From Undaria pinnatifida (Eukaryota; Sar; Phaeophyceae; Laminariales; Alariaceae), in NCBI GenBank assembly GCA_012845835.1, contig JABAKD010000007.1, positions 7,108,222 through 7,172,221 of the forward strand: 64,000 bases of DNA, given 5' to 3'. Position numbers and translations under genes: made by a program. Shown here in pieces: positions 32,213 to 44,900 of the stretch. A model generated the notes under the pieces. It had not been told where the DNA came from. It worked only from the letters and a program-made list of their open reading frames with translations, and did no database searches. Each line of letters opens with the position of its first letter. Position 1 is the first letter of the stretch.

Positions 32213-32312
32213 TATAATACGCGCGATCGGAGTATCACACACAGCTTGCCAAGATGAGTTTCGACAAAATATTCGATATCACAGCTGGAGTGTATTTCAA
32301 TTTTTGTAATAT
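32213..32312 (+). repeat. Dispersed repeat R1, 3' partial copy
   Basis: Matches the last ~90 bp of the long copy at 31499-31715 (cgcgatcggagtatcacaca to atcacagctggagtg) nearly base for base. Confidence 0.85.
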
Positions 32313-32329
32313 AATCCCTGGTATAATAT

Positions 32330-35300
32330 AGTACGACTCTGGATAAAGGGGAAAGTATACCAGAGGGGGTGTCCTACATTACGGTGCTTTTTTAACCATG
32401 CTAACTAACCCTAACCCTATCCCCAACCCATACCAGGTACGTACCAAATACCGGTCGAAATGCCCCTTTCCACCGACGGATTGCAAACTTTGCAATTTCC
32501 ATGCTGGGCATCTTCTGGGGTGGGCTCGACCTTCCCTTTCCAAATCTTTCTATGAGCCACCATTTTTAACCAGCGACAGCTTCGGCGACTCTCGCCGTCG
32601 CAGGCCATACTGGGGAACCATCAAGTCTTCCTCCGCCCCAAAACCTTGGTCGTGTCTACCACGGACCACGACATCGCAGCCGGGTTTGCCAGCTACCTCC
32701 GGGAATCACCCCGGAGACACCCCCCTTTTTCCTTGATCGGCTTGCAGGCCGTTCATCGTTCACCCTGACGTCCATCACAAGGGCCTTCGTTGTGGCTGTT
32801 TTGTCATCCTTCGTCGAGCGAAACTGTTTATTTTTCTCAGATTCGCCATCGCCCCACGGCCGCCGTTGGAATCTCTGGAATCGACATCTGCTGACGTTAT
32901 TTCCGCCGGCACCTGCGGACATGCCTGCATGATCATCGAGCCCTCGGCGGCCCCGCTGTGCCACGTCTTCGCCATCAACGCTTAATTTTCACCCTCGCTT
33001 TACGACCAGAGCCTCGCCTTTGCCTGAGCTATACCGCGACTGATACGACCGAATTCCGCCGACGAGCGGGGCCCCCCACTACCAACACAGCTGGTGCGGC
33101 CTCCAACGAGCATTGACGCCACCTCGAGAAGCACTACACCCCACGAGGACGACCCATTTCCGCCGGAATCGTTCGGGTCAAGGTCGACTTTGCCCTTGCC
33201 CTGCTTAAGCACCGCGTCAACGTCACGTATGCCTTGTCTTCGCGAGATCGTTGTCGAGTCTGATTGCGACAATCCCAGGTCGCCTTTAACATCATCTTTT
33301 CGACGGCCTTCTACCCCATCCATCATTCGCCTTCCGGGTTCAACCGACAAGCCTGATGACCCCCCTCAATTGTTTTCATATTTTTTTTCTCTGCGCCAAC
33401 AACCGCGCCTATGGTCTGGTCGAACGCTCCAGGCAAAAAGCCCCTATGTTTTGCCATCGTCCTATCCGTCCGACGGGGCTCTCCTCTGTTTCACGTGCCA
33501 GGCGCGCATCACCTGGCGACAAATGTACTGCTGGTGCATCGCTTCCTTCTTGTGACCAAAGAGCTCAAACCAAACAGCCCCGGTTCACCGTCACCGTCGA
33601 CTACCTTCGACTTTCTACATCGACTTTGGCAACCACCCCGCGAGCAAGCCGACTATTTTTGTCATAACACCCCAACCGGCCCCGGCATTACCCCCACCGC
33701 TGGCAATTGTGAGACTCCTACACCGACCATTTCAGCTACTGTATCGACGCCTACGCCTACCCTAGGCTTTCTACGTCGGCCGTTTTACCCATTGCGCCGA
33801 CGCCCAAGCCCGCGGAAAGCCCATTTCCCCGCCACGGGTACTGCCAGCACCTTAAACGAACTCCTTGTGGAGCCATTCCATGGTAGGCTGCAAGCAGAAA
33901 GTCTCTCAGGAGATCCTAACACGAGGAGCTCAACATCTCACCCGATACTACATGACTTCAAAGGCATTCGTTCGCGCAACCCGACCAAACCTCTATGCCC
34001 TAGGCCTACCGTAATATTTGACCGTGAAAGGTTGGGCTAACCAGTGGCGCCTTACTCGAGGAGCTCAACCGACCACAAACCGTTTGACTCGAAAGGTGCA
34101 ACCCCTACCATGGGACAACTCGATAACGGACCACTGCCGCGTCCACGACCGCGCTTACATGCCCGCGATGGGACATGCGCTTGTCACCGGCACGACCGAC
34201 GACCGATACGTTCTTTGACCAACCGTACAGGACTGCTTCAACTCCCTGGCCCAACGTTGTCAACAGCCTTCCTACCGCATCGTCCGCCGAGACCCCGACG
34301 GATACTCGTCGGTCCGTGCAGGGGGCGCCGCGACACAGCCGTTCATAGCCACCCGTAGACGTTTACGGAAAGCCTCGGCCGTTACCAGCGCTCCTACCAG
34401 CTGTTCCGCGTTTTGAACACCACGTTAGAAGCTTGCGGTCTAGGCGTAGCAAAACACTCATTTATGACCACCGGCCGCTTTTCATCGATTTTTTGGTCAA
34501 TCTTCAACACAATCCGGATCCAAGATCGACCTACACCGGGCCCACTCCACATCTGCACGGAATGCAAACTTCGGACCCGCGTTTCCCCCAACGTCACGAG
34601 AGAGATAAACATACTGACATGGCATTTCATCGCGTTCGTCTGCCGCTGCAATTTTGCCCTGCTGGTCCCCCTTGGATAGGCGTCTTAAGCCTTACGCGTG
34701 CGTTTGTGTTTTGGTTTATAATTTTGTCGTCCAGTGAGTTTCAACGAGCCTTTTATTTACCTTGACTCATTGGTTTGCCCCGCTATAGATCAGCATAAAT
34801 TACGCGTGTTGGTGTTGGTGCGCTACGCTGGCCTTGCACCCATCGCTTAAGCTCGCTCGGTTTTCGTAATTCGGCCGACATATTTGTGGCGATTATATCT
34901 TCTGTTCTTTTCGGCTCTGCCTTCCCCGTTCGTAACTAGGCCGCAAAACAGTCGTGCCTCAGATATCGTTCCCGCCGGTTCAGCGTGCCATCCATGTTTT
35001 ACACTATAATAACTCCCTTGGTTTCTGCCCTTCCTTTTTTCGTTCTTTGTGCACTACCCATGAATATAGAGTAGATGCTTATTGGAAGCGTTTCCTTTGG
35101 TTTTTATCTACGTCATTTGTCCCTGCACAAGTTCCCCCTTATCGCCTTCAGGTGCCATAATGTATGTTTGGTTTATCCTGTCAGCTTGTCGAACGGTATT
35201 GACTCTGCGGCAGTCTTCAAGAGCCATGTGCTTGCGCCTCGCTAGCAATATTTGAGTTATAATTTAGTCAACTAATTTCCCTTTTCTATCCGGTATATTG
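32330..35300. other. Region of doubtful open frames, no gene assigned
   Basis: Begins with a short CCCTAA-like stretch (32402-32440). Plus-strand frames at 33094-33555 and 33411-34040 (209 codons) are Pro/Thr/Arg-rich, overlap each other and match no family I know. A fragment at 34048-34118 is related in sequence to 63135-63205, pointing to a shared decayed element. Confidence 0.3.
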
Positions 35301-36886
35301 TATCCGACAGCGGGATCGTTCCGGTTTTGCCTTGCTCTTTCGCCGATACATGGCCTGCTCCAGGTGCTTACTCTTTGGTAGCATTTGCGGATATCCCACG
35401 AATATGTGGCTTCCCCCTTTCGCTTTTTTACAGTATCAGCTGGCGAAGTCGCGATAGTTTTTGACATTTGTTTTCTTAGCCTCTCTTCGCCCTGCACCAC
35501 ATGCCGGAGGGGAACACATACCCCCTTGTCTTTGCAGTGGGTGCATACTCGACTTGCAAACCCCTTCGGTTTTCGCGATCATTCTATGTGGATAGAACTT
35601 CGTTTTTATGCATGTTTTGGGCTTCAGCGGGAAAAACGGCCGCATTAAATTGACGATGGTGTCATCGATCACAATTTACGCGTGTTGCTGGATATCATAG
35701 GGTGGCGACATATTTAGCGTCCGAGACATGGTGCAAGGAGCTGCACGACCCGTGGCCGCGTTCTTGTGCGAGGTCATGCTGGACAGGATGGCTGGCAAGG
35801 TCACACTTTTTCTCTTTCCGTGAGTTATGCACCTGGGCCCGAACGGGTTCACGGCTCCAGCTGTGCGTAGCTATAGTGTCATCCGTAATAGCATTTCTCC
35901 GGTTTTCTGGGCGCACTTGGTAGTCAACTGCTAGTTTGCTTAATATCTCTCTGCTCCACAATGTCATTCTATCGGTAGAGCCAGCTTTATCTCATCGTGC
36001 CTCTTACTAGCTGTTTGATGCCCTTCTATCGACAGAGTCGGCAACATCGCATGGTGGTTCTCGACCGTAGCACCTCCATGCCTGACTACGGCTTGTGGAT
36101 AGGAATCATGCGTTTTGACCCAGCGACATGCCCCCTTGTGTTCTGTGCCGCATTCGAGGTAACATTTCGTTTGTTTTTGGGTGATCACCGCGGCAATTTC
36201 GTTTTGAACTTGGACTTGTGCCTCAAGCAGCCCCTTTTTTCGACAGCACAACGAGTGGTAATGTTTGTCATTTTACTTCCACGTTGAACTACCGGGGTGC
36301 AGCCTGCACCTAGATTATGTACACACCGACGAACCATACAGTGTTTTCGTACGATGGTATGGTCTTCCATCCTTTTGTTTTCACCTCGCCATATGCGCTT
36401 CGGTGGAAGCCAGATGCGTCCAACTTTTTTTTTCATAGTTTTTCGTTAATAGAGTCCACTACTTCTATAGTTTCGTTGACACATTTCTTGATTCTTGGCG
36501 TGCGTGTTTTCCATGAAGACCGTCGTTGTGCATTTGCCCCAGCCAGTGGTGAATTTAAGCGTTTACTCCCATGATGACGTCACACGTGATCGACCATTGC
36601 TTGCCGACGAGGATCCCCGTAAAGTGATATACTTGTACCAAAAGTGGGCTCCCTTAAGGAGTACTGTGTCGTGGTAGCGACGGAGCCAATCGGCGCGTGG
36701 AACACAGGCGTAGCCCGGTGCTTGGAAACGTTCCTCGTTGTTGCGGGAGGGCTCGAGGTGTGCCGCTCCGATCCGCATTCGGCGGTACAGGCGGTTGGTT
36801 TGGCAGTGCTCGTCCGGGGCTCCGGCCCAAGAACGCAAGATGTGGGAGCTGGAGAGGTGAAGGTCCATCTCCCGCTCCCAGAAAGG

Positions 36887-37531
36887 TTACGAGAGTCCTG
36901 TCCAATGCGTCTTGTGTAGCACCGCGATGACGCCATCTCGCCCCCGTACTGACTGATCACCAGTGATCTGCTCCACCTCCAGCCGTTGGAGGGGAGTCGA
37001 AACATCGTTATGAGTGACGTGGTACAGAGGGGATTTCTTGGAAAACTTGTTGAGCACGTACTGTTTCAGCCCCGCAGGTAGGTATTTGAGCATGCCCCCG
37101 CTGTCGTGGGGGTTGGCACAGGGTTTGCAGCGCTCGATGGCCACGCGCCGACGAGCGTCCGAACTGGGCAGGTCAGAAGGGAGATCCAAATAAAGGAGGT
37201 TGCTCCCGAGCGGCGAGCCGTCCGGGGTCTCGGCGGCGGAGCAGGGACCGATGGCGAAGACCTTGTACGGTCCTGTCCAGTTAAGCGCGAGTTTGGCCTT
37301 GAGCACCTTGGCGTCGGTGTTCGCCTTGACACCCTGGCGGATGGTAGAGGCAGAATTATATACCCATGTCTGAACCACCCACAGTGAAGTTAGGTGCCGG
37401 ACGCAGCGCGTCGGCGAGGGCGCAGTTTCTGCGGTTAACATGGGAAACAGAGAGAGCATGGTGTGCGCGGACAATGTCATTCGCGCGAATTTTCCGGATG
37501 GTGGCCAAGTCACAATACGCCAGGTGGCCAC
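36887..37531 (-). pseudogene. Gypsy integrase C-terminal part and chromodomain, broken frame
   Basis: The 214-codon frame carries VYNSASTIRQGVKANTDAK, LALNWTGPYKVFAIGP, SNLLYLDLPSDLP and LEVEQITGDQSVRGRDGV. Its first ~50 residues are out of frame with the integrase core, whose own frame continues until 37356, so one frameshift lies between them. Continuation toward 36637 (WLRRYHDTVLLKGAHFWYK) needs another shift. Confidence 0.75.
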
Positions 37532-37991
37532 AGGCGAGACTCTGGTGTCTCACGACACCAGTGCGGTCGAAAGCCGTCAGGAGGAGCCGTGGGAGTCTGC
37601 CCATGTGGGCCTCGTTGGGGGCCAGACCCGTCGCCGCGATGACGGAGTTGTTGTAAGCGAATTCTACGTGGAGCAGATGCAATTCCCAATCGTCTTGTCG
37701 CTCGTTGACGACCATAGCCATAATTTGTGTCAGGGTGTGATTTACCTGATCAACGCCCCCGTTACAGTTGGGATGATAGGAGCTTGTAGCAAGCTTGTGC
37801 ACACCCAACAGCTGATATACAGCTTGTGAAAGCTTGGAGAAGAACTGCAGTCCGTTGTCCGAGAGTATGGTGCGCGGGCACCCCCACAAAGGGAAGTATT
37901 GGTTCACGAGGACATTGGCTGTACCCTCCGCGGTGAACTCAGCGGCAGTTACGGGGAATATGTCGGCCCAACGACTGAAGCGATGGGTCAA
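37356..37991 (-). pseudogene. Gypsy integrase core, remnant
   Basis: The 211-codon open frame covers most of the DDE integrase core (DRFSRWADI-type start, LSDNG block, NHTLTQIM, WELHLLHVEFAYNNS). A TGA at about 38013-38015 replaces the usual Arg/Lys before GNTYILLL, cutting it from upstream pol. It is nonfunctional alone. Confidence 0.82.
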
Positions 37992-38089
37992 CAGCAGGAT
38001 GTAGGTGTTGCCTCACGGTGTGTCCGGGAGGGGGCCGAAGTAGTCAACACTGACGGTTCCGAACGGGTATATCAATATGAAAATGTGGA

Positions 38090-38940
38090 GGATTCCCCGT
38101 TGCCGCAGCTGTATTCTGAGGGGCAGCCATAGCGTCAGGTTCGATCTTTGCCTTGTTTGTACATGCATTGGTGTGGCTCACAGCTCTGGTCAAAATAGGC
38201 CGTTGATTGTACAGTTCATGCTCTGCAATCGTAGCATTTTTGCACCTGCATGGTTTCTTGCTACTCTGGGCGAAGTCAGCTACGAGGTGGCTTGGGTTGG
38301 TCTGTGTGCATGGGCCGGTTACTTGCGCGCTTTATACTTTTCTTTCAACTAGTTTTGAATATTGTGAATTTACGTCCTAAGATAGCAGCTTTGAAGAAAG
38401 CGGTTGTTCTCCTGTCACTTGGCGACTACTTCAGATTTCACATGAATGCCATGCCGAATGCGAGACTAGTACACGATTAATCAGCGATGGTCAAGGGGAT
38501 GAGCCAATGGGTATAACACTTTGCAATCGAGGCCCAAACTGCGTTTCTTCACTGCGCTTAATGTTCCGCCATTTGCACGATTTCCTTCAAATCTACCCTA
38601 CACGTGGTCAACAAATTAGCAGCAAACCCAACCACCATGCAGCGCCACCTACCATGGTAAGCCGCGCAGCGCTCGTCATTTGCTGATGCTTCGATATCTT
38701 CGGTCGTCTGTGATGCGAGGTATGACAGGTGTCTGGCCACCCCTTGTCAATCCCCAGGGTTCCTCACCACATAATTGCTCGTCCGTAACACAACTCCCGT
38801 CGAAGTCGCAGCATATTAGCCCGTTAAGGCAGTAGCCTATTTCCCTGCAATCTGTACACAGTTGGCAGGAGCGATCATTTGGGGAAGGGAAGCTGAGCTT
38901 AATTCGCTCAGTTGATAGTTGCGTATGTGAAAGTGACATT
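38090..38940. repeat. Duplicated block C1
   Basis: About 0.85 kb matching 40348-41215 (block C2) in the same orientation, including a cysteine-module exon. The gypsy fragment ends within ~20 bp of its left edge. Confidence 0.8.
38768..38851 (-). CDS. Cysteine-module exon M11
   Basis: 84 bases, acceptor tgtacag|, donor TGTG|gtgagg, phase 1-1. Reads D-CREIGYCLNGLICCDFDGS then CVTDEQLC. Paralogue of M10, with three residue differences. Conservation of reading frame in both copies supports coding. Confidence 0.75.
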
Positions 38941-41900
38941 GGGTCACATATGGCGAATCGTGTGTAACGTCGTTAAGTTTATAGTTTAGAGTGCTATCGT
39001 TTGTATGTACATCATCTGTTTTTTTTAGTCAATACTGTATGGAGCGATGATAGCCGCTCATTGGGAAATACCAGGGACATCACTGGGTGTAAGGTGTCGT
39101 CAAATGACACAAGAGATGAAGAGGAGAACACCATTATTGCATTCGTTGTTTTGTTATTTTGTGTGCTCTTTGGACGACGTTGCGCAGCTCGACCGTAACA
39201 ATTTTGAACCGATAAAACAGGCGTAAAATGTTTTTGGTTTTGCATTTGTATGGGTCTTGCACTGATTGTTCAGGAGCTGCACTGTCATGCCTCGCCGTCT
39301 ACCATAGGATACGAGTATTTCAGAGGAGCACGCTATGTTCGCTTCGGACAGCGTACGAACCTTCGTACCCCGTTGTCAAGGTGGTTCAGAACGTCATTTT
39401 TTTTTGCCAGTACCAAACGTCAATCGTGAGCATCTAGCAAAAACAATTTGTCTGTGAATGCGCCCTCACTATTTATTCGCGTTTATCCTTCGGTGAACCT
39501 GGTGATGTGCCTGGATGATGACATATTGCCACTTGTTTGTGAAAAATGCCTCGGTGGATCAATGCTACGGTGGAAGGAACACCCCATTTTCGTTGCTCGT
39601 TTCAGCCACACCCACCGGCCCAGGGGTGACTTGCTTCCTCACCGCGTATACTAAAGTGTGGAAAACGGTTTGTCGAAGCCTAGCTTGCCATTCCTGCGAG
39701 GATAAGACCCAGTTTAACCGGGAGGGGGGTCACTTTGAAAACCTCGGTCTGCAATGTCTCGAGATCACTCGACAATCTACCCCCCTTGATATATTTTGGT
39801 CTTATTCTGCCGTGCTGTAATAAATTGGGGATATCAATTCCCAATGAAATGTTAGGCTACGTTGCACCTAACAGTCATCGATAGTATATTTTTTCATGAG
39901 CTACGGAGTCACTCCTGTGAATAGATGAAACCCAGAAAAAAAACATGGGTACCAATGGGGGTGGCCTTACTATTGAAGCCTTGATGATTCCTGTCCAAGA
40001 ATCTAAATGCCACGGAAGTTGAAGGTCTCAAATAAACTGGACGGTCACTCCCGCGATTTACCCCGAGATTCTGCGAGATTTAGCATCAAAGAGTGATTCA
40101 GTTACAACGTGGCCTTCGTCAGCCGGTATGTCAAACGTATTGCTGTCTGTTTCAGCCGCTCATATTCAGCAGAGCGACTGGTCACCAGATTTGAATATGT
40201 CGGCTTGGCGTCATTCATGCAGTTCGTGGTGGGCATGAGTCAACCAACGACAAAGTTGTGAATCTACCGAAACCGTCACATGTGAGCCCGACACTTGTTG
40301 CAGTCAGTGTCGGATTTGAAGAGGGGAGGAGTCGACCGAGAATATCGAGGTATTCCTGTTGCTGCCGCCGTATTATGAGGAACAATCCTACCGTCAGGTT
40401 CGATCTTGGCCTGCGTTGTACATACCTCGGCGCACCACGCATCGCTGCTCAGAAGAGGCCGTTCACTGTAGCAGTGTTTAAGCTGCTGTCATAGCATTTT
40501 TGTGCCTGCACGATATTCTGGCTATTCAAGTCGAGGGTTCCTATGTGGTCGTTCGGGTTGGTCTGTGTGCACGGTCCGGTTACTTGCGCGGTGGATACGT
40601 TTTTTTCACTTACTAGTGAACAGTTTGAGTGTGCGTTGTAGAAAAGCCGATCTGAAGAACGCGGTTGTCCTATGTCAACTCGCGACCGCTCAAGATTCGA
40701 CGTCGGATGACATCCTGATTGTCGGGCTGGTACACCTTTCATAGGCGACGGTCACGGTAACCAGCAATGAGCACAACCCGTTGCAATCGAGGCCCGACTT
40801 TCGTTTTTTTACTGCGCCCAATGATCGGACATCTGCACGAGTTTTACAATCTCTATGTACGGCACGATTTCCATTCAAATCTACACTAGACGTGGTCAAC
40901 AAATTAGAAGCAAACCCAACCCCCATGCAGCGCCACCAACTTTGATGAGCCACGCAGTGCTCTTCACTTGCTTTTGCTTCGATATCTTTGGTCGTCTCTG
41001 ATTCGAGGTATGACAGGTGTCCCCGCACCTCTTGTGAATCTTCAATGTTCCTCACCACATAACTCCTCGTCCGTAACGCAACTCCCGTCGCTGTCGCAGC
41101 ATATTAGCCCGTTAAGACAGTAGCCTGTTTCCTTGCAATCTGATAATCATTAGCAGGGGCGATAATTCCGGGAAAAGGAATCTGTGCTCAAAATACTTAG
41201 TTGATTTTGACATATTTGAATGGGGCAGGGTTACAGATGGCCAAGAATGTGTGACGTTTGTACGTTCGTGTATGTGTAACTATTGTATGCGTAACGTTTG
41301 TGTGTGTATCGTATCAATGTGTATCGTTTGTACGTAGAACATTTGTGTCTCGGCAAGCAAGTTCGTATGGTGACGCGGGCGAACGCTGACAGCCGGTTGA
41401 GGGAAGTCACGGGGATATTTTCGATATGTGTTATGCACAGCAGGTCAGGTCTAGAGGTAGGTGTCTACATTATCATGAATGCAACTCGATGTCACTGTGC
41501 CTGTTTCGAAGTTTACCTCTGACCAAGGCTACGGTAGGGGGGGTACCCGTATTTTCACTGGTGTGTTTGAGCCACTCGCACGAGTAGCTCTGTACCCTAC
41601 GGATGAAGATGGTTTAGGAACTTGGTTTGCCGCAGCTTGGATCACCTTTGCATTGCGGATTGATTTCGTCAATGTAAAACAAAAAGAAAACGTAAAATTG
41701 CATAGGAACAAAGGGGTTACTCGCGCGAGTGATCCCTAGCCACTGAAATAAAAGGCCCAAAAGGGGACCCCCCTACCGTAGCCTGGGTCGTCTGTACATT
41801 CCATATCCAATTTCGAGGACGCTGTGGCCATGTCGGTTTTCATCACGGAAAAAGTAAAAATTTTCCATCACCGTCGTGGACAAATATTAGATATCGAACA

Positions 41901-44900
41901 TTTTTTTCAATTTTGCTGAACATTATGTCCAATACGTGCGAAAAAAGTGGGGACAACACCACGTACGTAAACCGTCCGACCAGTATTTAAACAATGGGAG
42001 GTTGGCTTTCCAGTGGAAGAGACCCGGAGGAGGCGATCAAAACTGCAATAGCGGGGGGGGGCGTTTGAAAGCTTGCTTTGTAGTTGCTCGGAGTGATCCG
42101 CGTGAGTGCCTCTCCTTTTCCTTGTGATCTTATGATTTCATGCTGTTGTCACTTTTCGAAGAATATGAATGCCCAGTGGGATTGTTAGCTCCGAGCGCGG
42201 CGCCATAATGATCAACTAAAGTGGCTCTGTCAGGGACGTTCAGAGTCACTCGGGCGACAGGCTAAGAGACGGTAGAGAAAATGGCGGTATCCCCCCTAAC
42301 GTAGTGAAATACACGGTGGCGGGTTTTGTAAGCGCCCCTAGCCAATTAGAGGATCACGTATACGGTTTGTTGGTGTGGCGAAGTGCATGCCCCTAATACG
42401 TGGCGAGAGAGGAGGGCGTCAAGGAAATCGTTCGCATGGGCGTGTGCTGTCGTGAGCAAATACGCATCTGCGGTGTGTGTCCTGTGATCGACGTCGATAA
42501 CGGCGGTAGTTCATTGTGCAGCTGTACAATGGTTACGTACGTGATGGACTACCCGTCCACTACGTCACAGAATTGAGTGCAGCGGAGGCAAATAATTGAT
42601 ATACCGAGCCCATATCGCTAGCACTAGGCTCAAGCCCGCGTTTGAAAGCGAGATTCTCCGGGGTAGGAGCCTTTCTATGAACCACACGATTGTCTCGTGG
42701 ACAGAGATTTCTATTGACAATCACACAAACGATATATAATACGATGTACTTGCTGACTGCATCAGTAAAATAATCCTAGCGAATGAACCACTCAACAGTA
42801 AGGGGTTGACCGCGTGCTCACTTGCAGGCTTTAGCCCCAATCGCCAACGGTTCGACGCTTGCTTCTAAATGTAGAGAGTAATCTCCGGTGGTGGTTTACC
42901 AGGAGGCCACAAATGCTAGGCGCCTTACCATTTGAAGATTTGAGTTGTTCTATGATAGCCCCCCCCAATACCCTTCAGCGAAATCAGCGCTTTTGAAACC
43001 AACTCTCGGCCGTATCTCCTGAATGTCAGCGACCCTTGCCGTCCCGGCGGTCATCGCTCCGTAAGCTTTTGCAAACAATCAAAAATATGAAGATGACGAT
43101 GTCATACCACTCTTCCTCGTACCGAGAAGTCGTGAAACCTTCGTTAAAGAAAATCGCATTTTTTTTGGGGGGGGGCAGTCGCAGAATCAGTCATTTAAGG
43201 AGGGCAACATTTGAGCATCAGGCCTCCGGTCGCTAAACCGAGAGGCGGTACCCACCCCCTAACCACCCACCCATAAACCCACCCACCCAGCCACCCCTCA
43301 TGGTACCAGGGTCTACGGCCGGCTACGGCTTCGAGTCGTTCTGCGATAGCCCCCCTAACTGTTCTTGAAAATAAATCGTCGGTTCCAAAACCAGCGCCCC
43401 GTCGTATCTCATGAAATACGAGGTCCCTCGACACCCCGACGTCGCGTATCGTTAGACCTTTGCACAAAAGAAAGTACGTGGATGAATTTTTTTCGACAGT
43501 GCCTTTCTTGTGTCGAGCAGCCGCATGATGATGATGATGATGATGATGATGAAACGTTCGTTGAAGAAAATCGCTGGTGTGGGGGGGGGAGGCTATCGGA
43601 GAATCGGTCCGATGCAAATAATAAGTCTCGCCCTTTTCGTTGTTTTAAATTGAGTTGTTGGCGGGATCGGGCTTCGTCTTGTATGAGTTTTCTTCTCACG
43701 AAACAAAAGCCCAATCTACCACGTGTGAACTTGTTAAAGGCGGACGAAGATTGACAACATCTGAAAGGAAATTGTGGATCATTGTTCTACAGCGCGTAAA
43801 ACGGCAATATCAAACCATATTTTGATATCTCTTGTTTGCCGTTATGCTCTGTGCGCTGGGCTGTAGATCAGCGACCACAATGATAAGGCGAAATCAAGGG
43901 TGTTTCTCATGACGGAGAATGGCATTTCAACTCACAGCCCGTTCTGGCATTACATGTGCTGGTAAAGGCAGTTGTCCTCGTTGCTATCGCATTCTGGCAA
44001 CAGTCGCAACAGTCAGCGGTTACAGTCGTTCCGGGGATAGAGGCTAAGGTATATCCACTAAATGTATGCAACACTGCGGTAAATTAAAACACACAAACGA
44101 TGGATGCCCGATGTAGGCCATTCTGGTGATCATGCGAGACTATGGAGCGAACCCGAGGTATATTGTACGTAAGACCTACAAAATAGCAAATACGCGCTTT
44201 GGCGCTTGAAGAGCTCTATGCCTTATCTATAGTACAGTCTATCACTTAAAGAAAAAAGCAGAAATGCAAGTCGATGAGAAGACTCTTGATACCTGAGGCA
44301 TTCAAACATTAGATTGCCCGCAACATATTTTGGAACTCCCACGGTTTTGGGTTAAGGGGGCCCCTCAGTCAGAAGACAATTTAGATAAACCGTGATACCT
44401 CCTCCTTGCTCAACCACAAACAAATTGGAGGTGGGGTGCATCTCGGCGAAGAACTGCTTGACGTGGGTATACACGGGAAATGTTGGTGCGAAAGTGTTTA
44501 CATTCGGACGAGTTTGGGTGAGTAAGCAGTCCCTTAGCAAGACAAGTTGCCGTGTAACATAATCCCAAGTTAAAGGCATGTATATCATACACATACCACG
44601 CTAGGGATATTTCGCGTTTTTACGTGGCATGGCGTGTATATTTTACAAAACAAACCAGGTTAATTCAGTTACGAAACACATGGCATCTGAAGGCTATTAA
44701 CGTAGAATGGCCCAATAAGGGTTTTTGGGCGTTAAAGACTTCAAGCTAGGTATTGTCGCGTCAATGATGTTGTACATGCTGTCTACCCAATAAAACACAG
44801 AAGGATATGCCTCCTGTTCAACAATAACTACGTTTCGGTGTGGAACCAGACCTGGCAACACGAAACCAAGGGGCCGATGAAAACGATCGTACACGCCATT

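Larger units (their letters stand above)
36637..38073 (-). mobile_element. Ty3/gypsy chromovirus pol fragment (integrase to chromodomain)
   Basis: Read from 38073 down: FGTVSVDYFGPLPDTP, a TGA stop, then GNTYILLLTHRFSRWADIF and the integrase core with TILSDNGLQF (second Asp) and SYHPNCNGGVDQVNH (where the catalytic Glu is expected but Asp/Gln is read), YNNSV-x-ATGLAPNE, the GPY/F-like LNWTGPYKVFAIGP, then a chromodomain-like tail (LEVEQITGDQSVRGRDGV, KTHWTGLS). A frame change near 37.38-37.42 kb separates the core from the C-terminal part. No RT, RNase H or LTR is present; it is a truncated, inactive piece. Similarity ends sharply at both sides. Confidence 0.85.

Noticed and set aside
33411-34040. 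209-codon plus-strand open frame
   Set aside because: Overlaps another long frame in a different phase, is Pro/Thr/Arg-rich without any family motif, has no splice context, and the region has other signs of decay.
36644-36930. Plus-strand frames over the gypsy fragment
   Set aside because: Opposite-strand shadows of the integrase/chromodomain frame, which has clear family motifs.
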